DNA of 54,129 nt from a virus. A program made the translations under genes and the position numbers. Of the stretch, positions 21,881 through 29,563 are shown piece by piece. The stretch covers positions 1-54,129 of IMG/VR virus record IMGVR_UViG_3300005264_000094; one strand, given 5' to 3'. A model generated the notes under the pieces. It had not been told where the DNA came from and searched no databases. It saw only the letters and a program-made list of their open reading frames with translations. The first letter of the stretch is position 1. Each line of letters opens with the position of its first letter.

Positions 21881-22780
21881 ATGAAATTAACATTATATAA
21901 ACCAAGTGTAGCTATTACTACAAATATGAAATTAACAGCAATAGAATTAGATATAGTTGATCATATAATGAAAAAAACATTTGATCAGATAAAAGAAGAA
22001 TCTAATCCTGTGATAGATCTGGAAGTATCTGAGATATCACGTTTAACAAATAAAGCTATATCCACAAAAAAAGAATTAATAGAACTAACAAATAAATTAT
22101 ATGAAAATGAATACAGCTATAATATATTAGGAAAAGATAAAAGTGTAAAAGCATATGTAAAAAGTAGATTTATATCAGATTTAATAATATATCCAGAAGA
22201 AGCAAAAATAGGAGTGGTCCTAGGAGGATTACTCCTGGATAAAATAAATAACATGGTAGAAGGTCTAAGACTTCAAGAAAAAGATATACATATGACAAAC
22301 CTCCAAGAAAAAAAGGAGATAAAAAAGAAACTAGATAATCTTAAATTGTTTTATTCTAAAATAGATACCTCCAAATATAAGGATATAAAATTTTATCCAA
22401 GCAGAGTAATCTATCAGCTTTTAGAAGATTATAAAATGAGCGAAATCCCTGTGATGGACATAGAAAATTTTAGAAGTATCACCAATACAGTAAATAAATA
22501 TCAGAGTGGATTTAAAGCAAAGGTGCTAGATAAGATAAAAGAAGATCTGATTACCACTGATAAAATAATAGATTTTGAAATTATAAGAAAAAATAGGAAA
22601 ATTTCAAAGATAAAGATATTAAAAGGACAAAAGAATATATCTAAGAGAGAAGAGAGAAAAGAGATTATAAATAGATATTTAAAAGCCTGTAATTATAAAT
22701 ATATAAAAGACCTGAATAAGCAGCATAGAAAAATATTAAATTTGATGCTAGAAAAGGCAAATTATAGAAAAATAAGGTAA
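21881..22780 (+). CDS. rep: Plasmid replication initiator, Rep_3 family
   Basis: A 299-residue initiator of the Rep_3/RepB type, which binds iterons and opens the origin. The N-terminal winged helix is visible (MKLTAIELDIVDHIMKKTF, then ISRLTNKAISTKKELIELTNKLY), followed by a second winged helix (SRVIYQLLEDYKMSEIPVMDIENFRSITN). The C-terminus is very lysine-rich. Its length and context (iterons directly upstream) fit the family. The 93 bases between iterons and ATG are AT-rich, as expected for the melting region. AAAAGGAG precedes the ATG. Confidence 0.85.
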   Translation: MKLTLYKPSVAITTNMKLTAIELDIVDHIMKKTFDQIKEESNPVIDLEVSEISRLTNKAISTKKELIELTNKLYENEYSYNILGKDKSVKAYVKSRFISDLIIYPEEAKIGVVLGGLLLDKINNMVEGLRLQEKDIHMTNLQEKKEIKKKLDNLKLFYSKIDTSKYKDIKFYPSRVIYQLLEDYKMSEIPVMDIENFRSITNTVNKYQSGFKAKVLDKIKEDLITTDKIIDFEIIRKNRKISKIKILKGQKNISKREERKEIINRYLKACNYKYIKDLNKQHRKILNLMLEKANYRKIR

Positions 22781-22783
22781 ATA

Positions 22784-22815
22784 AAAATGAGGGAAATTAA
22801 GCCCTCATTTTTTTA
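22784..22815. terminator. Bidirectional terminator between rep and the PIN gene
   Basis: AAAATGAGGG (22784-22793) pairs with CCCTCATTTT (22802-22811), loop AAATTAAG, followed by Ts to 22814. It is shared by converging genes; the stop codon of the minus-strand PIN gene (22805-22807) lies in the right arm. Confidence 0.85.
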
Positions 22816-23344
22816 TATATAAAGCAGTAATTACGTCTAAATCTAAATCTAGAAAATCTCTATCATGGGTAACAATTGTAAGTCCATTATTTCGACACAT
22901 TTCTGCAAAATAGCTATCATTAAAATCAAAATAAGTTCCTGTCTGTAAAATATTATCAATGTTTATATGACTAAAATTATCATTTAATTGTACAGATTTA
23001 TTTAAAATTTTAGATTTTATTACTTCAATTATACCATCAGATAACTCTATATATTCATCAGTATTTCTAAAATCTTTTTTATAATCATTGTATTTACTAG
23101 GATTTTCAGTATTTTTCAGTCTAAATTCAATCCGTGTATAAGTATTAAAAAATTCAGAAACAATTTGAGAACTCGTATAAATTTTAGATTTAGCTATGAT
23201 AGCTTTTAGAAAAAAGTCATTATATTTTTCTCTAATATTAGGTCTAGAATTTGCTTGTGGGCAGAATAAATGCAACCATATGTTTGCATCGAAAAAAAAC
23301 TTTTCATCTTTAGAAGGGTTATAAGAAGTAATGTTTTTTATCAT
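22805..23344 (-). CDS. PIN-domain nuclease, putative effector
   Basis: A 179-residue PIN-domain protein, a fold used by RNA-cutting toxins such as VapC. The acidic residues that bind metal are recognisable: D19 (FFDANIW), E64 (VSEFFN), D143 (FNDSYFAE) and D161 (THDRDF). It is longer than most VapC toxins, with a variable segment at about residues 90-125. Its ATG overlaps the STAS-like gene stop by four bases (ATGA), so both are translated together and VapB-like antitoxins are absent. It is the last gene of the minus-strand operon. It may be the effector of the cassette; the target is unknown. Confidence 0.78.
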   Translation of the reverse strand: MIKNITSYNPSKDEKFFFDANIWLHLFCPQANSRPNIREKYNDFFLKAIIAKSKIYTSSQIVSEFFNTYTRIEFRLKNTENPSKYNDYKKDFRNTDEYIELSDGIIEVIKSKILNKSVQLNDNFSHINIDNILQTGTYFDFNDSYFAEMCRNNGLTIVTHDRDFLDLDLDVITALYIKK

Positions 23345-23676
23345 TCCCCCAACTCCTTTTTAAGTACTTCTTCAACTTGTGAATCATCTAATTTTTGTTT
23401 AACCACTTTGATAACTTCTTTTATTAAAAAAAGATCAGCTTTTTCAAGGTTTTCAAGTTTTAATAGTTTATTTAATGTTTCTCCTGAAAATTTAGTATAT
23501 AAATTTCCAATTGCATTGTTTAAAAATGCTGTAGTAATTAAATCTAATTCAGAAAAATCTAAATGTATAGATTCGTTTCTTTCAAATTTTTTAACAATCA
23601 GCTTAAATACAATATCTCCATCTTCTGGAGAGATTGCTAAATCACTTTTGATAATATCTTTTATTTTAAAGTTCAT
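23341..23676 (-). CDS. STAS-like protein (DUF4325)
   Basis: A 111-residue protein with the DUF4325/STAS-like pattern: a beta strand DIVFKLIVKKF, then HLDFSELDLITTAFLNNAIGNLYTKF, and helices (DLFLIKEVIKVVKQKL). STAS domains are phosphorylation-controlled partners of GHKL kinases, as in SpoIIAA/SpoIIAB. It sits between a STAS-GHKL protein (gap 12 bases) and a PIN protein (overlap 4 bases). It may relay the ATPase signal to the nuclease. The binding residues cannot be proven. Confidence 0.7.
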   Translation of the reverse strand: MNFKIKDIIKSDLAISPEDGDIVFKLIVKKFERNESIHLDFSELDLITTAFLNNAIGNLYTKFSGETLNKLLKLENLEKADLFLIKEVIKVVKQKLDDSQVEEVLKKELGE

Positions 23677-23688
23677 AATTTAGTCCTC

Positions 23689-24600
23689 CTAAAATATATT
23701 TTCTATAAGAGCATTCTCTATGAGTATACCATTTTTTTCTTCAAAGTCAGTTTTATATAATTTTTCATCATTTATTTTAAATACTAAATTTACTATAGTA
23801 CCTAAAAATTCTCCTTCAAATGAACTTATTGTAATTGTTTCATCTGAATTCTCATAGAATCCATTAGAAGAGATAATCTGTATTGATCCATGGTTTTTAG
23901 ATAAGAAATCTATAAGAAATGGTAAACCTAATCCCCCTGCTTGATTATCTGCTTTAGTTGTGTTTCCATTTTTCGTTGCCCAGTTTATAGATTCACTAGC
24001 GGTAATATCATATGAGTTTAATTTTCTCATAACATTCTCTTTTATTGTGGTTCCTAAATTAACTATTGTAAAATATACACTTTTTTCAGAAGGAAAATAT
24101 TGACCACAAGTATATATATTATCACAATTTCCGTGTAATCTAGAATTTTGAAATAATTCTTCGATAGCACGTCTAAATTCTTTTTCGAATTCATTCGACA
24201 TTTTTACTTTTAAAGAGGGAACCATTTCATATCTTAAATATTTTTGAAAATTATTTTTTTCTTTAGGGTTAAATTCTTTATATTTTATAGTTGTATGATA
24301 TGTATCATCAATTGCATCTATTTTAAATTTTTTAGAAAAATGATTTTTTTTAAAGATTTTATTTATACTTTCAGTAATATTTCTAAAAACAATTTTATTT
24401 TTATTTACTTTAACACTATCATAACAAATAGCTCCTAAAACTGCTGTCAGGTTAGCTCTTAACCACCTAGTTTTTTTGAAATCTAAAACAACTTTTGATG
24501 ATTCTATTTTATTTAATTTTGTGATCATAGTTATGAAAAAATCATAACTTTCATATGTATTTCCTAATTGTTCAGGAATTTCAATAATGACTTCTTCCAT
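23689..24600 (-). CDS. STAS-GHKL ATPase fusion protein
   Basis: A 303-residue protein. Residues about 30-60 (SSKVVLDFKKTRWLRANLTAVLGAICY, STAS-like) precede a GHKL ATPase domain. N box: EELFQN at 147-152 with H156; a second box with NLG at 181-183, where Asn replaces the usual Asp; and the glycine-rich AGGLGLP at 221-227, then a NHGSIQIISS segment (236-245). The catalytic or kinase activity is unproven; the D-to-N change may matter. It is coded on the minus strand in the same operon as an Ltp-like gene and the repressor. A partner-switch sensor or regulator is inference. Confidence 0.72.
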   Translation of the reverse strand: MEEVIIEIPEQLGNTYESYDFFITMITKLNKIESSKVVLDFKKTRWLRANLTAVLGAICYDSVKVNKNKIVFRNITESINKIFKKNHFSKKFKIDAIDDTYHTTIKYKEFNPKEKNNFQKYLRYEMVPSLKVKMSNEFEKEFRRAIEELFQNSRLHGNCDNIYTCGQYFPSEKSVYFTIVNLGTTIKENVMRKLNSYDITASESINWATKNGNTTKADNQAGGLGLPFLIDFLSKNHGSIQIISSNGFYENSDETITISSFEGEFLGTIVNLVFKINDEKLYKTDFEEKNGILIENALIENIF

Positions 24601-24617
24601 TTTCCCTCCAGAATTCT

Positions 24618-25139
24618 TTATTTTAGGTTATCTATCGCATATTGAGCTTCTTCTCTAGTGAAGTTCTCACCGTGTGTAGAGATTAATTGATTGTAAATAG
24701 CTGAATTAGACATATCCATTGTATCTGCATATGTTTCAGCTTTTTTTAATGCATTCTGTTTCCAATTAAAACTAATGTTTTCCATTGCATATTCAGCGGC
24801 TTCTGCTGGAAAGTTCTCACCGTATTCAGAAACTAATTGATTATAAATACCAATTTTAGACATATTCATTGTCTTTGCATATGTTTTAGCTTTTTTTAAT
24901 GCTGATCTATATTCTCTAGGAATGTTACTGGATACTGTCCCGCTAGATGCCGTTTGGTTGCTTGAAGAACTTTGTTCATTATCATCTGCTGCTCCGCCTA
25001 GGATAGAAATAAGTATAAGTATTATAAATCCACTTAAAAACTTATGTCTCATAAAAAAACCACGTTGATCTTTTCCACAATGAACACATTTTTTAACCCC
25101 TTTAGCGATATCTTTGTTACAAGCTTTACATTTTGTCAT
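24618..25139 (-). CDS. Ltp-like superinfection-exclusion protein
   Basis: A 173-residue membrane protein. N-terminal zinc ribbon: C4, C7, C18 and C21. A transmembrane segment follows at about residues 34-51 (FLSGFIILILISILGGAA), then a serine-rich linker. Two tandem repeats of about 45 residues (ALKKAKTYAKTMNMSKIGIY and ALKKAETYADTMDMSNSAIY) are the Ltp repeat (PF07553). In Streptococcus phage TP-J34 the related lipoprotein Ltp blocks DNA injection by incoming phages. Here a membrane anchor replaces the lipid anchor. It lies in the repressor operon and should protect the lysogen. Confidence 0.8.
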   Translation of the reverse strand: MTKCKACNKDIAKGVKKCVHCGKDQRGFFMRHKFLSGFIILILISILGGAADDNEQSSSSNQTASSGTVSSNIPREYRSALKKAKTYAKTMNMSKIGIYNQLVSEYGENFPAEAAEYAMENISFNWKQNALKKAETYADTMDMSNSAIYNQLISTHGENFTREEAQYAIDNLK

Positions 25140-25251
25140 TTTTCTCCTCCTAAAGTTAATATTAATTTGTTAATTCCTATACACTTAGTTACATTCTGTT
25201 TTTATCTATTTTTTCAGTTAATATTATTTTTTTCATTTATTTACTCCTTTT

Positions 25252-25776
25252 TTAGTCTAAAAAATATTGACATGAACATCCAAAATTCTTTGGAATTTGA
25301 GGTATAGAGTTAATTTTTTCTTTAGGAAAAAATTGTTTGTCAGTCTTACAAATGGGACAAACTCCACCATGTATATAGCATATTTCTATTCCCTTACTAA
25401 GCTCTAAAACTTTTTTAAGATTACATAAACTTTCTTCATTATAAGCTTTATCCCAATAGTATTGAAAGTACAGTTCTACTTTAAAAAAATCTGTATCACT
25501 ATTTTTATTTATTGAAGCCATTTCTTTCAGATCTGTCTTTAACAGTCTATCTATTTCATTGCATTTAAAAGATTCTTTACTATCATTTAAAAAATTATTA
25601 AGTTGATCATAATTAATTCTATGCCCCAATAAACGTTGCTCTGTTAAAACCATAAATATATTTTTTAAGGTTTTGATGTAATCTACAGAATTATTTAAAT
25701 CATCAAATTTAAAACTAGAAATTTGATCTACAATAAATCTATATTTTTTATCATTCCAAACACTTTTTATTTCCAT
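25252..25776 (-). CDS. Unknown protein with C-terminal zinc-finger-like motif
   Basis: A 174-residue unrecognised protein. The first 130 residues are mostly helical and charged. The end holds a CPIC pair and CSC pair (about residues 139-170, CPICKTDKQFF and NFGCSCQYF), perhaps a zinc site with C146/C149-type spacing that I cannot fix exactly. It lies 23 bases after the repressor gene on the same strand, so it is likely expressed in lysogens. Its role is unknown; a regulatory or defence protein is possible. Confidence 0.6.
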   Translation of the reverse strand: MEIKSVWNDKKYRFIVDQISSFKFDDLNNSVDYIKTLKNIFMVLTEQRLLGHRINYDQLNNFLNDSKESFKCNEIDRLLKTDLKEMASINKNSDTDFFKVELYFQYYWDKAYNEESLCNLKKVLELSKGIEICYIHGGVCPICKTDKQFFPKEKINSIPQIPKNFGCSCQYFLD

Positions 25777-25799
25777 AACTCTCCCCCCATTTAACTGTT

Positions 25800-26456
25800 T
25801 TATAAATTATTTAATGTTTTAATGACTTTACCACAAATTGTAAAATCATCGCTCTCTGTTACTATTATAGGCTGATAAGACGGATTATCCGAATATAAAA
25901 GGATAAAATTATCTTTTCTAAAATATCTCTTTACGAAAGCTTCCTCATTAACCAGAAAGACCCCTATATCTCCATCATGAAGTTCTTCATCCTTTCTTAT
26001 GAGGATAACTGCAGAATCGGATATAGTGGGGTTCATGGAGCAACCTTTGACATGAATTCCTACGCAATCGTTGCAGTTTGAGATATCTAACGATAGATAA
26101 CCTGTAGGTTCTGCGTTTGGTGTATAACCTATGCCAGCAGAAACAGAATCAAAAACAGGAACTTTAGATTCTTCCGTGGATTCCATAAGTTCTATTTGGC
26201 TCTGTAATCTCTCTTCAAGTATCGGAGTAGTATAAAATTTAACTTCATCATCTGAAAAAAATCCTAATTGATTAAGAATATCTATTTTATTTATTTTTAA
26301 TGCTTCACTAAGTTTTAAAATAACTTCTAGGGAAGCTGGTCTTACTTCTTTTTCTATTTTAGCAATAAAGGAAGCACTTACTCCACTTTTTCTAGCTAGT
26401 CTTTCTCTACTATAACCTAAAGCTTCTCTTTTTTCTCTTAAAATTTTACTAATCAT
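25800..26456 (-). CDS. LexA/CI-like phage repressor
   Basis: A 218-residue repressor with an N-terminal XRE helix-turn-helix (residues 5-60, ERLARKSGVSASFIAKIE) and a C-terminal S24 peptidase domain. The self-cleavage site is probably A107-G108 (SVSAGIGY), the nucleophile S140 (GCSMNP) and the general base K176 (FVKRYF). DNA damage, via RecA, would trigger cleavage and induction. It is transcribed divergently from the Cro-like gene at 26583 across a short operator region and leads the minus-strand operon of exclusion and defence-like genes. Confidence 0.9.
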   Translation of the reverse strand: MISKILREKREALGYSRERLARKSGVSASFIAKIEKEVRPASLEVILKLSEALKINKIDILNQLGFFSDDEVKFYTTPILEERLQSQIELMESTEESKVPVFDSVSAGIGYTPNAEPTGYLSLDISNCNDCVGIHVKGCSMNPTISDSAVILIRKDEELHDGDIGVFLVNEEAFVKRYFRKDNFILLYSDNPSYQPIIVTESDDFTICGKVIKTLNNL

Positions 26457-26489
26457 AGCCCCTCCTTGTTAAAGTAATTTTACCATCAT

Positions 26490-26507
26490 TTGACACAGTT
26501 GTGACAA
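26490..26507. promoter_or_regulatory. Candidate repressor operator
   Basis: TTGACACAGTTGTGACAA is an 18-bp palindrome of form TTGnCACA-2-TGTGnCAA. It lies between the divergent repressor and Cro-like genes. A half-site TTGGCACA at 26525-26532 overlaps the -35 of the rightward promoter, and a CAGTAGGGG sequence repeats at 26531 and 26565. Confidence 0.75.
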
Positions 26508-26524
26508 AAACAGAATAAAAAAAG

Positions 26525-26554
26525 TTGGCACAGTAGGGGCTTAGATGTTATACT
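26525..26554 (+). promoter_or_regulatory. Rightward early promoter
   Basis: TTGGCA (26525-26530) and TATACT (26549-26554) with 18-base spacing. It drives the Cro-like gene and the early genes. The operator half-site overlaps the -35, so the repressor should block it. Confidence 0.7.
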
Positions 26555-26582
26555 TAATTTAGTACAGTAGGGGGTGAAAAAA

Positions 26583-26780
26583 TTGAAATCAATTAAAAAC
26601 GAGATTAGGAAAAAATTATTAGATAAAAATAAAACAATGAAATGGTTGGCTAAAGAAATGAATGTTTCGATTAGAACATTTTATAGAAAAATAGAAAGAA
26701 ATGATATTGATTTTATTTGTAAAATTAATGATGTTTTAAATGAAATGCCAAATTACAAACACAAAAGTGAGGTAAATTGA
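26583..26780 (+). CDS. Cro-like small helix-turn-helix protein
   Basis: A 65-residue protein with a clear HTH (MKWLAKEMNVSIRTFYRKIE, residues about 17-36). The frame opens at GTG 26574, but that codon overlaps the AGGGGG ribosome binding site, so TTG 26583 with 8-base spacing is the better start. It is divergent from the repressor and immediately after the rightward promoter, as Cro is. It likely represses the lysogeny promoter during lytic growth. Confidence 0.72.
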   Translation: MKSIKNEIRKKLLDKNKTMKWLAKEMNVSIRTFYRKIERNDIDFICKINDVLNEMPNYKHKSEVN

Positions 26781-26890
26781 TGATTAGGATAGAATCGTTA
26801 GTAGAAACTAGAACCATAAAAGGTAAAAAGAAAAAGATCATCCAAGGGAAGAAGATCCGAGAGGCTGTGAGGGTCGCCAAGGGGAAATAA
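26780..26890 (+). CDS. Very small basic protein
   Basis: A 36-residue lysine-rich peptide (MIRIESLVETRTIKGKKKKI and onwards). Its ATG shares a base with the Cro-like stop and follows a GAGG ribosome binding site, so it is coupled to that gene. The stop lies in the structured region at 26885. No function is recognised. Confidence 0.5.
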   Translation: MIRIESLVETRTIKGKKKKIIQGKKIREAVRVAKGK

Positions 26891-26958
26891 ACTCTGAACT
26901 GATGGCCTCGGAAGCTCTCCCCAAGAATTTTAAGGGGCTATCAGATGAGAGTTTATTT
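26885..26958 (+). ncRNA. Large imperfect hairpin, possible structured RNA element
   Basis: AAATAAACTCT (26885-26895) pairs perfectly with AGAGTTTATTT (26948-26958). A second stem CTGATGGCC (26899-26907) pairs with GGCTATCAG (26936-26944) with one G-U. A small inner CCCC/GGGG stem is possible. The element is richer in G+C than its neighbours. It lacks a T-tract, so it is more likely a structured leader or attenuator than a terminator. Confidence 0.55.
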
Positions 26959-26986
26959 CTCAGACTACTATAAGGAGATGTAAAGT

Positions 26987-27133
26987 ATGGAAATAAGAAC
27001 TATATACGCAGCTCATACGATGCCAATCGATGAAGCAATTAAATTTTTGGAAGAAAAAAAGCAGGGTAAAGAAGAAAAAAAGATTGTAAAGGGTACTAAA
27101 GAAATTCCATTACTTATAATTAAGGGTTGTTAA
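26987..27133 (+). CDS. Small early protein
   Basis: A 48-residue protein with AAGGAG at 26972-26977 before ATG 26987. It is lysine/glutamate-rich in the middle (FLEEKKQGKEEKKIVKG). It is not recognised; the length and position suit a phage early regulatory peptide. Confidence 0.55.
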   Translation: MEIRTIYAAHTMPIDEAIKFLEEKKQGKEEKKIVKGTKEIPLLIIKGC

Positions 27134-27152
27134 TAATAAATAGGAGGTAGAT

Positions 27153-27587
27153 ATGGGAAGAGACACAAGTGTGCTAGGAGAAGCACTAGGGGTAACGATG
27201 GAAAGTACATCTATAATAATGAACTTTCGGGAAAGAATGGGTATGGCGGAAGTAATAGATGGGTTAGACGATCAAAGACAGGACGAATTTGTAAAGAGAA
27301 TCTTAAAACATTTTAGTAAATTAGAGAAATTTGCAAAAATATTTAAGGATGAAGAGTTTTCAGAATTTGTAAGAAAAGAAAAGGCATATTTTAGAAAGAA
27401 TATCGACGAACAAGCTTATTATGAGACTCTGGATGACGAATTGAGAGATGGGACAATAAAGTACTCAGTAGTAGCACTAGAAAAGCAGAGAACGCAAAAT
27501 AGTAGGTATGACAGAAAGATGATATTAGATGGAAAGATAAGTAGTTTGAAAAAAGAAAAAAGAAAAAGGAGCCCAGCAACGAACTGA
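27153..27587 (+). CDS. Unknown early protein
   Basis: A 144-residue unrecognised protein with AGGAGG before the ATG. It is helical and charged, with a central LKHFSKLEKFAKIFKDEEF segment and a very basic tail (KKEKRKRSPATN). No transmembrane segment, HTH or metal motif is seen. It is the last gene before a 290-bp noncoding stretch upstream of the primase. It may bind DNA through its basic end. Confidence 0.6.
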   Translation: MGRDTSVLGEALGVTMESTSIIMNFRERMGMAEVIDGLDDQRQDEFVKRILKHFSKLEKFAKIFKDEEFSEFVRKEKAYFRKNIDEQAYYETLDDELRDGTIKYSVVALEKQRTQNSRYDRKMILDGKISSLKKEKRKRSPATN

Positions 27588-27878
27588 ACTCCAATTTAAA
27601 ACTTTGTAAAAATTAATTAAGTAAATTATAACCGATTAGAGATGATTTGTAAAGAATAAGAGAGCTCTACCAGAGGGTAGTAGCAAAAGGCTCTTATAAG
27701 AAAAACATACATCAAAAAACTAATGTGGTTTGAATCGACTGGAGGGCACGGAAAGATTATATTTTTTTGCCTCCCAACATCAAAAAACTAATACAGAAGT
27801 ATATAGTGAGGATTTATATTAGGGTATTATAGGACTCTCTGTTTTCTTTGGAGGTCTTTTTACGGGGGGAATTACGAG
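27588..27878. other. Structured noncoding region upstream of the primase
   Basis: No gene is seen. It contains nested stems (ATAAGAG 27656-27662 with CTCTTAT 27691-27697, enclosing CTACC 27667-27671 with GGTAG 27676-27680), a 16-bp direct repeat (ACATCAAAAAACTAAT at 27709-27724 and 27777-27792), and a stem GGAGGGCA (27741-27748) with TGCCTCC (27768-27774). A replication origin or a regulatory RNA for the primase gene are both possible. Confidence 0.5.
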
Positions 27879-29387
27879 TTGGATTATAATACGATAGTTT
27901 TTTTAGAGTCTCTTTTCGAGGACTGTAACAATCTTATAGAAATTAGGGAGATTGGGGAACATAATAATAATTATTTCTATGAGTCTGTAGAAGATCTAGT
28001 GGAAAATTATGAAATCTCTATGGACAGGCATGTCTATTTTGGTGTTTCTTCTAGGGGAACTAAGAAGAATGGTAGAGGGAAGATCTCTGGTGGAAATGAT
28101 AACTGTGTAGATACCAAGGCACTATGGTTTGATTTTGATGATCTAAGTCTAGAGGAAGTCCAAAAGAGACTGGAAGCAGTAGGAAATCCTACTTTTCTCA
28201 TAGGATCAGGGAATGGGTATCATGCATACTACCTACTGGATGAAAGAGAAAAGACAGAGGATGTTATCCCAGCTCTAAAAATATTGACTAAAAAATTAGG
28301 AGCAGACAGCAAGGTAGCGAGTCACTCAAAAATAATGAGGTTACCGGGATCGATAAATAAAAAAAATGATACCTGGTGCGACATAATCAAAATGAATGTA
28401 TTTTCAGGAAAAGAATATACTCTGGAATATTTTAAAGATCTAGTGGCAGAGGAACTGGCAGATTTTAGAGAAAAGAAAAATAAAAAATCTGAGAATTTTG
28501 GAGAGTTATCCAGGATAGCAGAGAACAGCAAGAGTTATTGTATAGGAAAGATGCTCTATGGGGTAGAAAAAGGAGATAGACATCTAGCAATACTCAGGCT
28601 TACAAAATATTTTCAAACAGTTTTGAAAATGGATAAGGAGAGGTCTATAGATCTAATCCTAGGTTGGAATCTAAGAAATAAACCTATGGAGACGAAAAGT
28701 GACTTAATATATCAATTTAACCATGTATGGGAAAGGGAATATAAATTTTTGGGATGTGGAATGCCTGGAATAGAAAAATTTTGTAAAAAAGATAGGTGCA
28801 GTAAAAAGCCCATGGAAAGGGTAGCAATAGAAAATGTAGATATTTACTACAGTAACAGGACATTTATAGATTATAAAAAGATTAGCGGTAACGAACTGAT
28901 AATACTTGGGACACTCCAAATGTTTCCGGAGGGATTAACTTTTGCAGAATTAAAAGTAAAAGTAACTACATTAAAGAGCAAAAAGACATTTCTTACAGAT
29001 ACTACAAGGAGAAAGGTCCTCAAGAGTCTAGTTACTAAAAAGCTAATTAAAGAGATCACAGGCAGGGAAAATGTCTATGAATATATAAAAAAAGGGAACT
29101 ATAATGGTGGTTATGTAAAAATAAGCCCATCATTATTAAAACTGGCACTATTAAAGCAGATATCACAGGCAGAATATAAATTACTGTTACTCTTAAAAAA
29201 ATATAGTAGGAAGGAAAATGAAAATAATATAGTGTTTCCTACGGAGGTTACTCTGTCTAAAGAGCTAGGAGTGACCCAATCTGCTGTATCTCACGTGGTG
29301 AGTGCACTTGAAGAAAAGCAATGTATAGAGAAAATTTATTACATCAAAAGAGGGTACGATCATCTGAAATACAGGATTTTATTGTAG
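27879..29387 (+). CDS. Archaeo-eukaryotic-type primase with C-terminal winged helices
   Basis: A 502-residue replication protein. The prim-pol catalytic pattern is visible: DxD at 85-87 (LWFDFDDLS), a GNGYHAY segment with H115, and an ASHSKIMRLPGSINKK motif at 147-162. It resembles the RepB-primase/AEP type found on plasmids and phages. After a linker with cysteines (CGMPGIEKFCKKDRCSKKP) two winged-helix regions follow (TLQMFPEGLTFAELKVK; FPTEVTLSKELGVTQSAVSH). The start is TTG 27879 after GGGGGG; no ATG fits. It should prime replication, with Rep or independently. Confidence 0.8.
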   Translation: MDYNTIVFLESLFEDCNNLIEIREIGEHNNNYFYESVEDLVENYEISMDRHVYFGVSSRGTKKNGRGKISGGNDNCVDTKALWFDFDDLSLEEVQKRLEAVGNPTFLIGSGNGYHAYYLLDEREKTEDVIPALKILTKKLGADSKVASHSKIMRLPGSINKKNDTWCDIIKMNVFSGKEYTLEYFKDLVAEELADFREKKNKKSENFGELSRIAENSKSYCIGKMLYGVEKGDRHLAILRLTKYFQTVLKMDKERSIDLILGWNLRNKPMETKSDLIYQFNHVWEREYKFLGCGMPGIEKFCKKDRCSKKPMERVAIENVDIYYSNRTFIDYKKISGNELIILGTLQMFPEGLTFAELKVKVTTLKSKKTFLTDTTRRKVLKSLVTKKLIKEITGRENVYEYIKKGNYNGGYVKISPSLLKLALLKQISQAEYKLLLLLKKYSRKENENNIVFPTEVTLSKELGVTQSAVSHVVSALEEKQCIEKIYYIKRGYDHLKYRILL

Positions 29388-29393
29388 GGGGCT

Positions 29394-29552
29394 ATGATGA
29401 AAAAAGAGTATGGTAAAAGGTTAGTAGTATGTGGAAATAATAATGCAGATCTGGATAAAAAAATAATAGAAATTCAGAAAAATGAAGAGATAATAGAAAC
29501 AGATTTTGATGACATATTTGGACTAAAGGTAGTAGTGTTTTATTGCAAATAG
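29394..29552 (+). CDS. Small acidic protein after the primase
   Basis: A 52-residue protein starting at ATG 29394 after TAGGGGG, six bases beyond the primase stop. It is acidic at the centre (EIQKNEEIIETDFDDIFGL) and hydrophobic at the end. It is not recognised; it is probably cotranscribed with the primase. Confidence 0.5.
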   Translation: MMKKEYGKRLVVCGNNNADLDKKIIEIQKNEEIIETDFDDIFGLKVVVFYCK

Positions 29553-29563
29553 GGGGATAAATT

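Noticed and set aside
22805-23676. PIN and small neighbour as an ordinary VapBC toxin-antitoxin pair
   Set aside because: The neighbour is STAS-like, without a DNA-binding antitoxin fold, and a third GHKL gene is in the same tight operon.
23270-23683. Plus-strand reading frame opposite the STAS-like and PIN genes
   Set aside because: It has no ribosome binding site and runs over two well-supported minus-strand genes.
27709-27792. 16-bp repeat as a possible mobile-element target duplication
   Set aside because: Only 52 bases lie between the copies, with no transposase or terminal inverted repeats.
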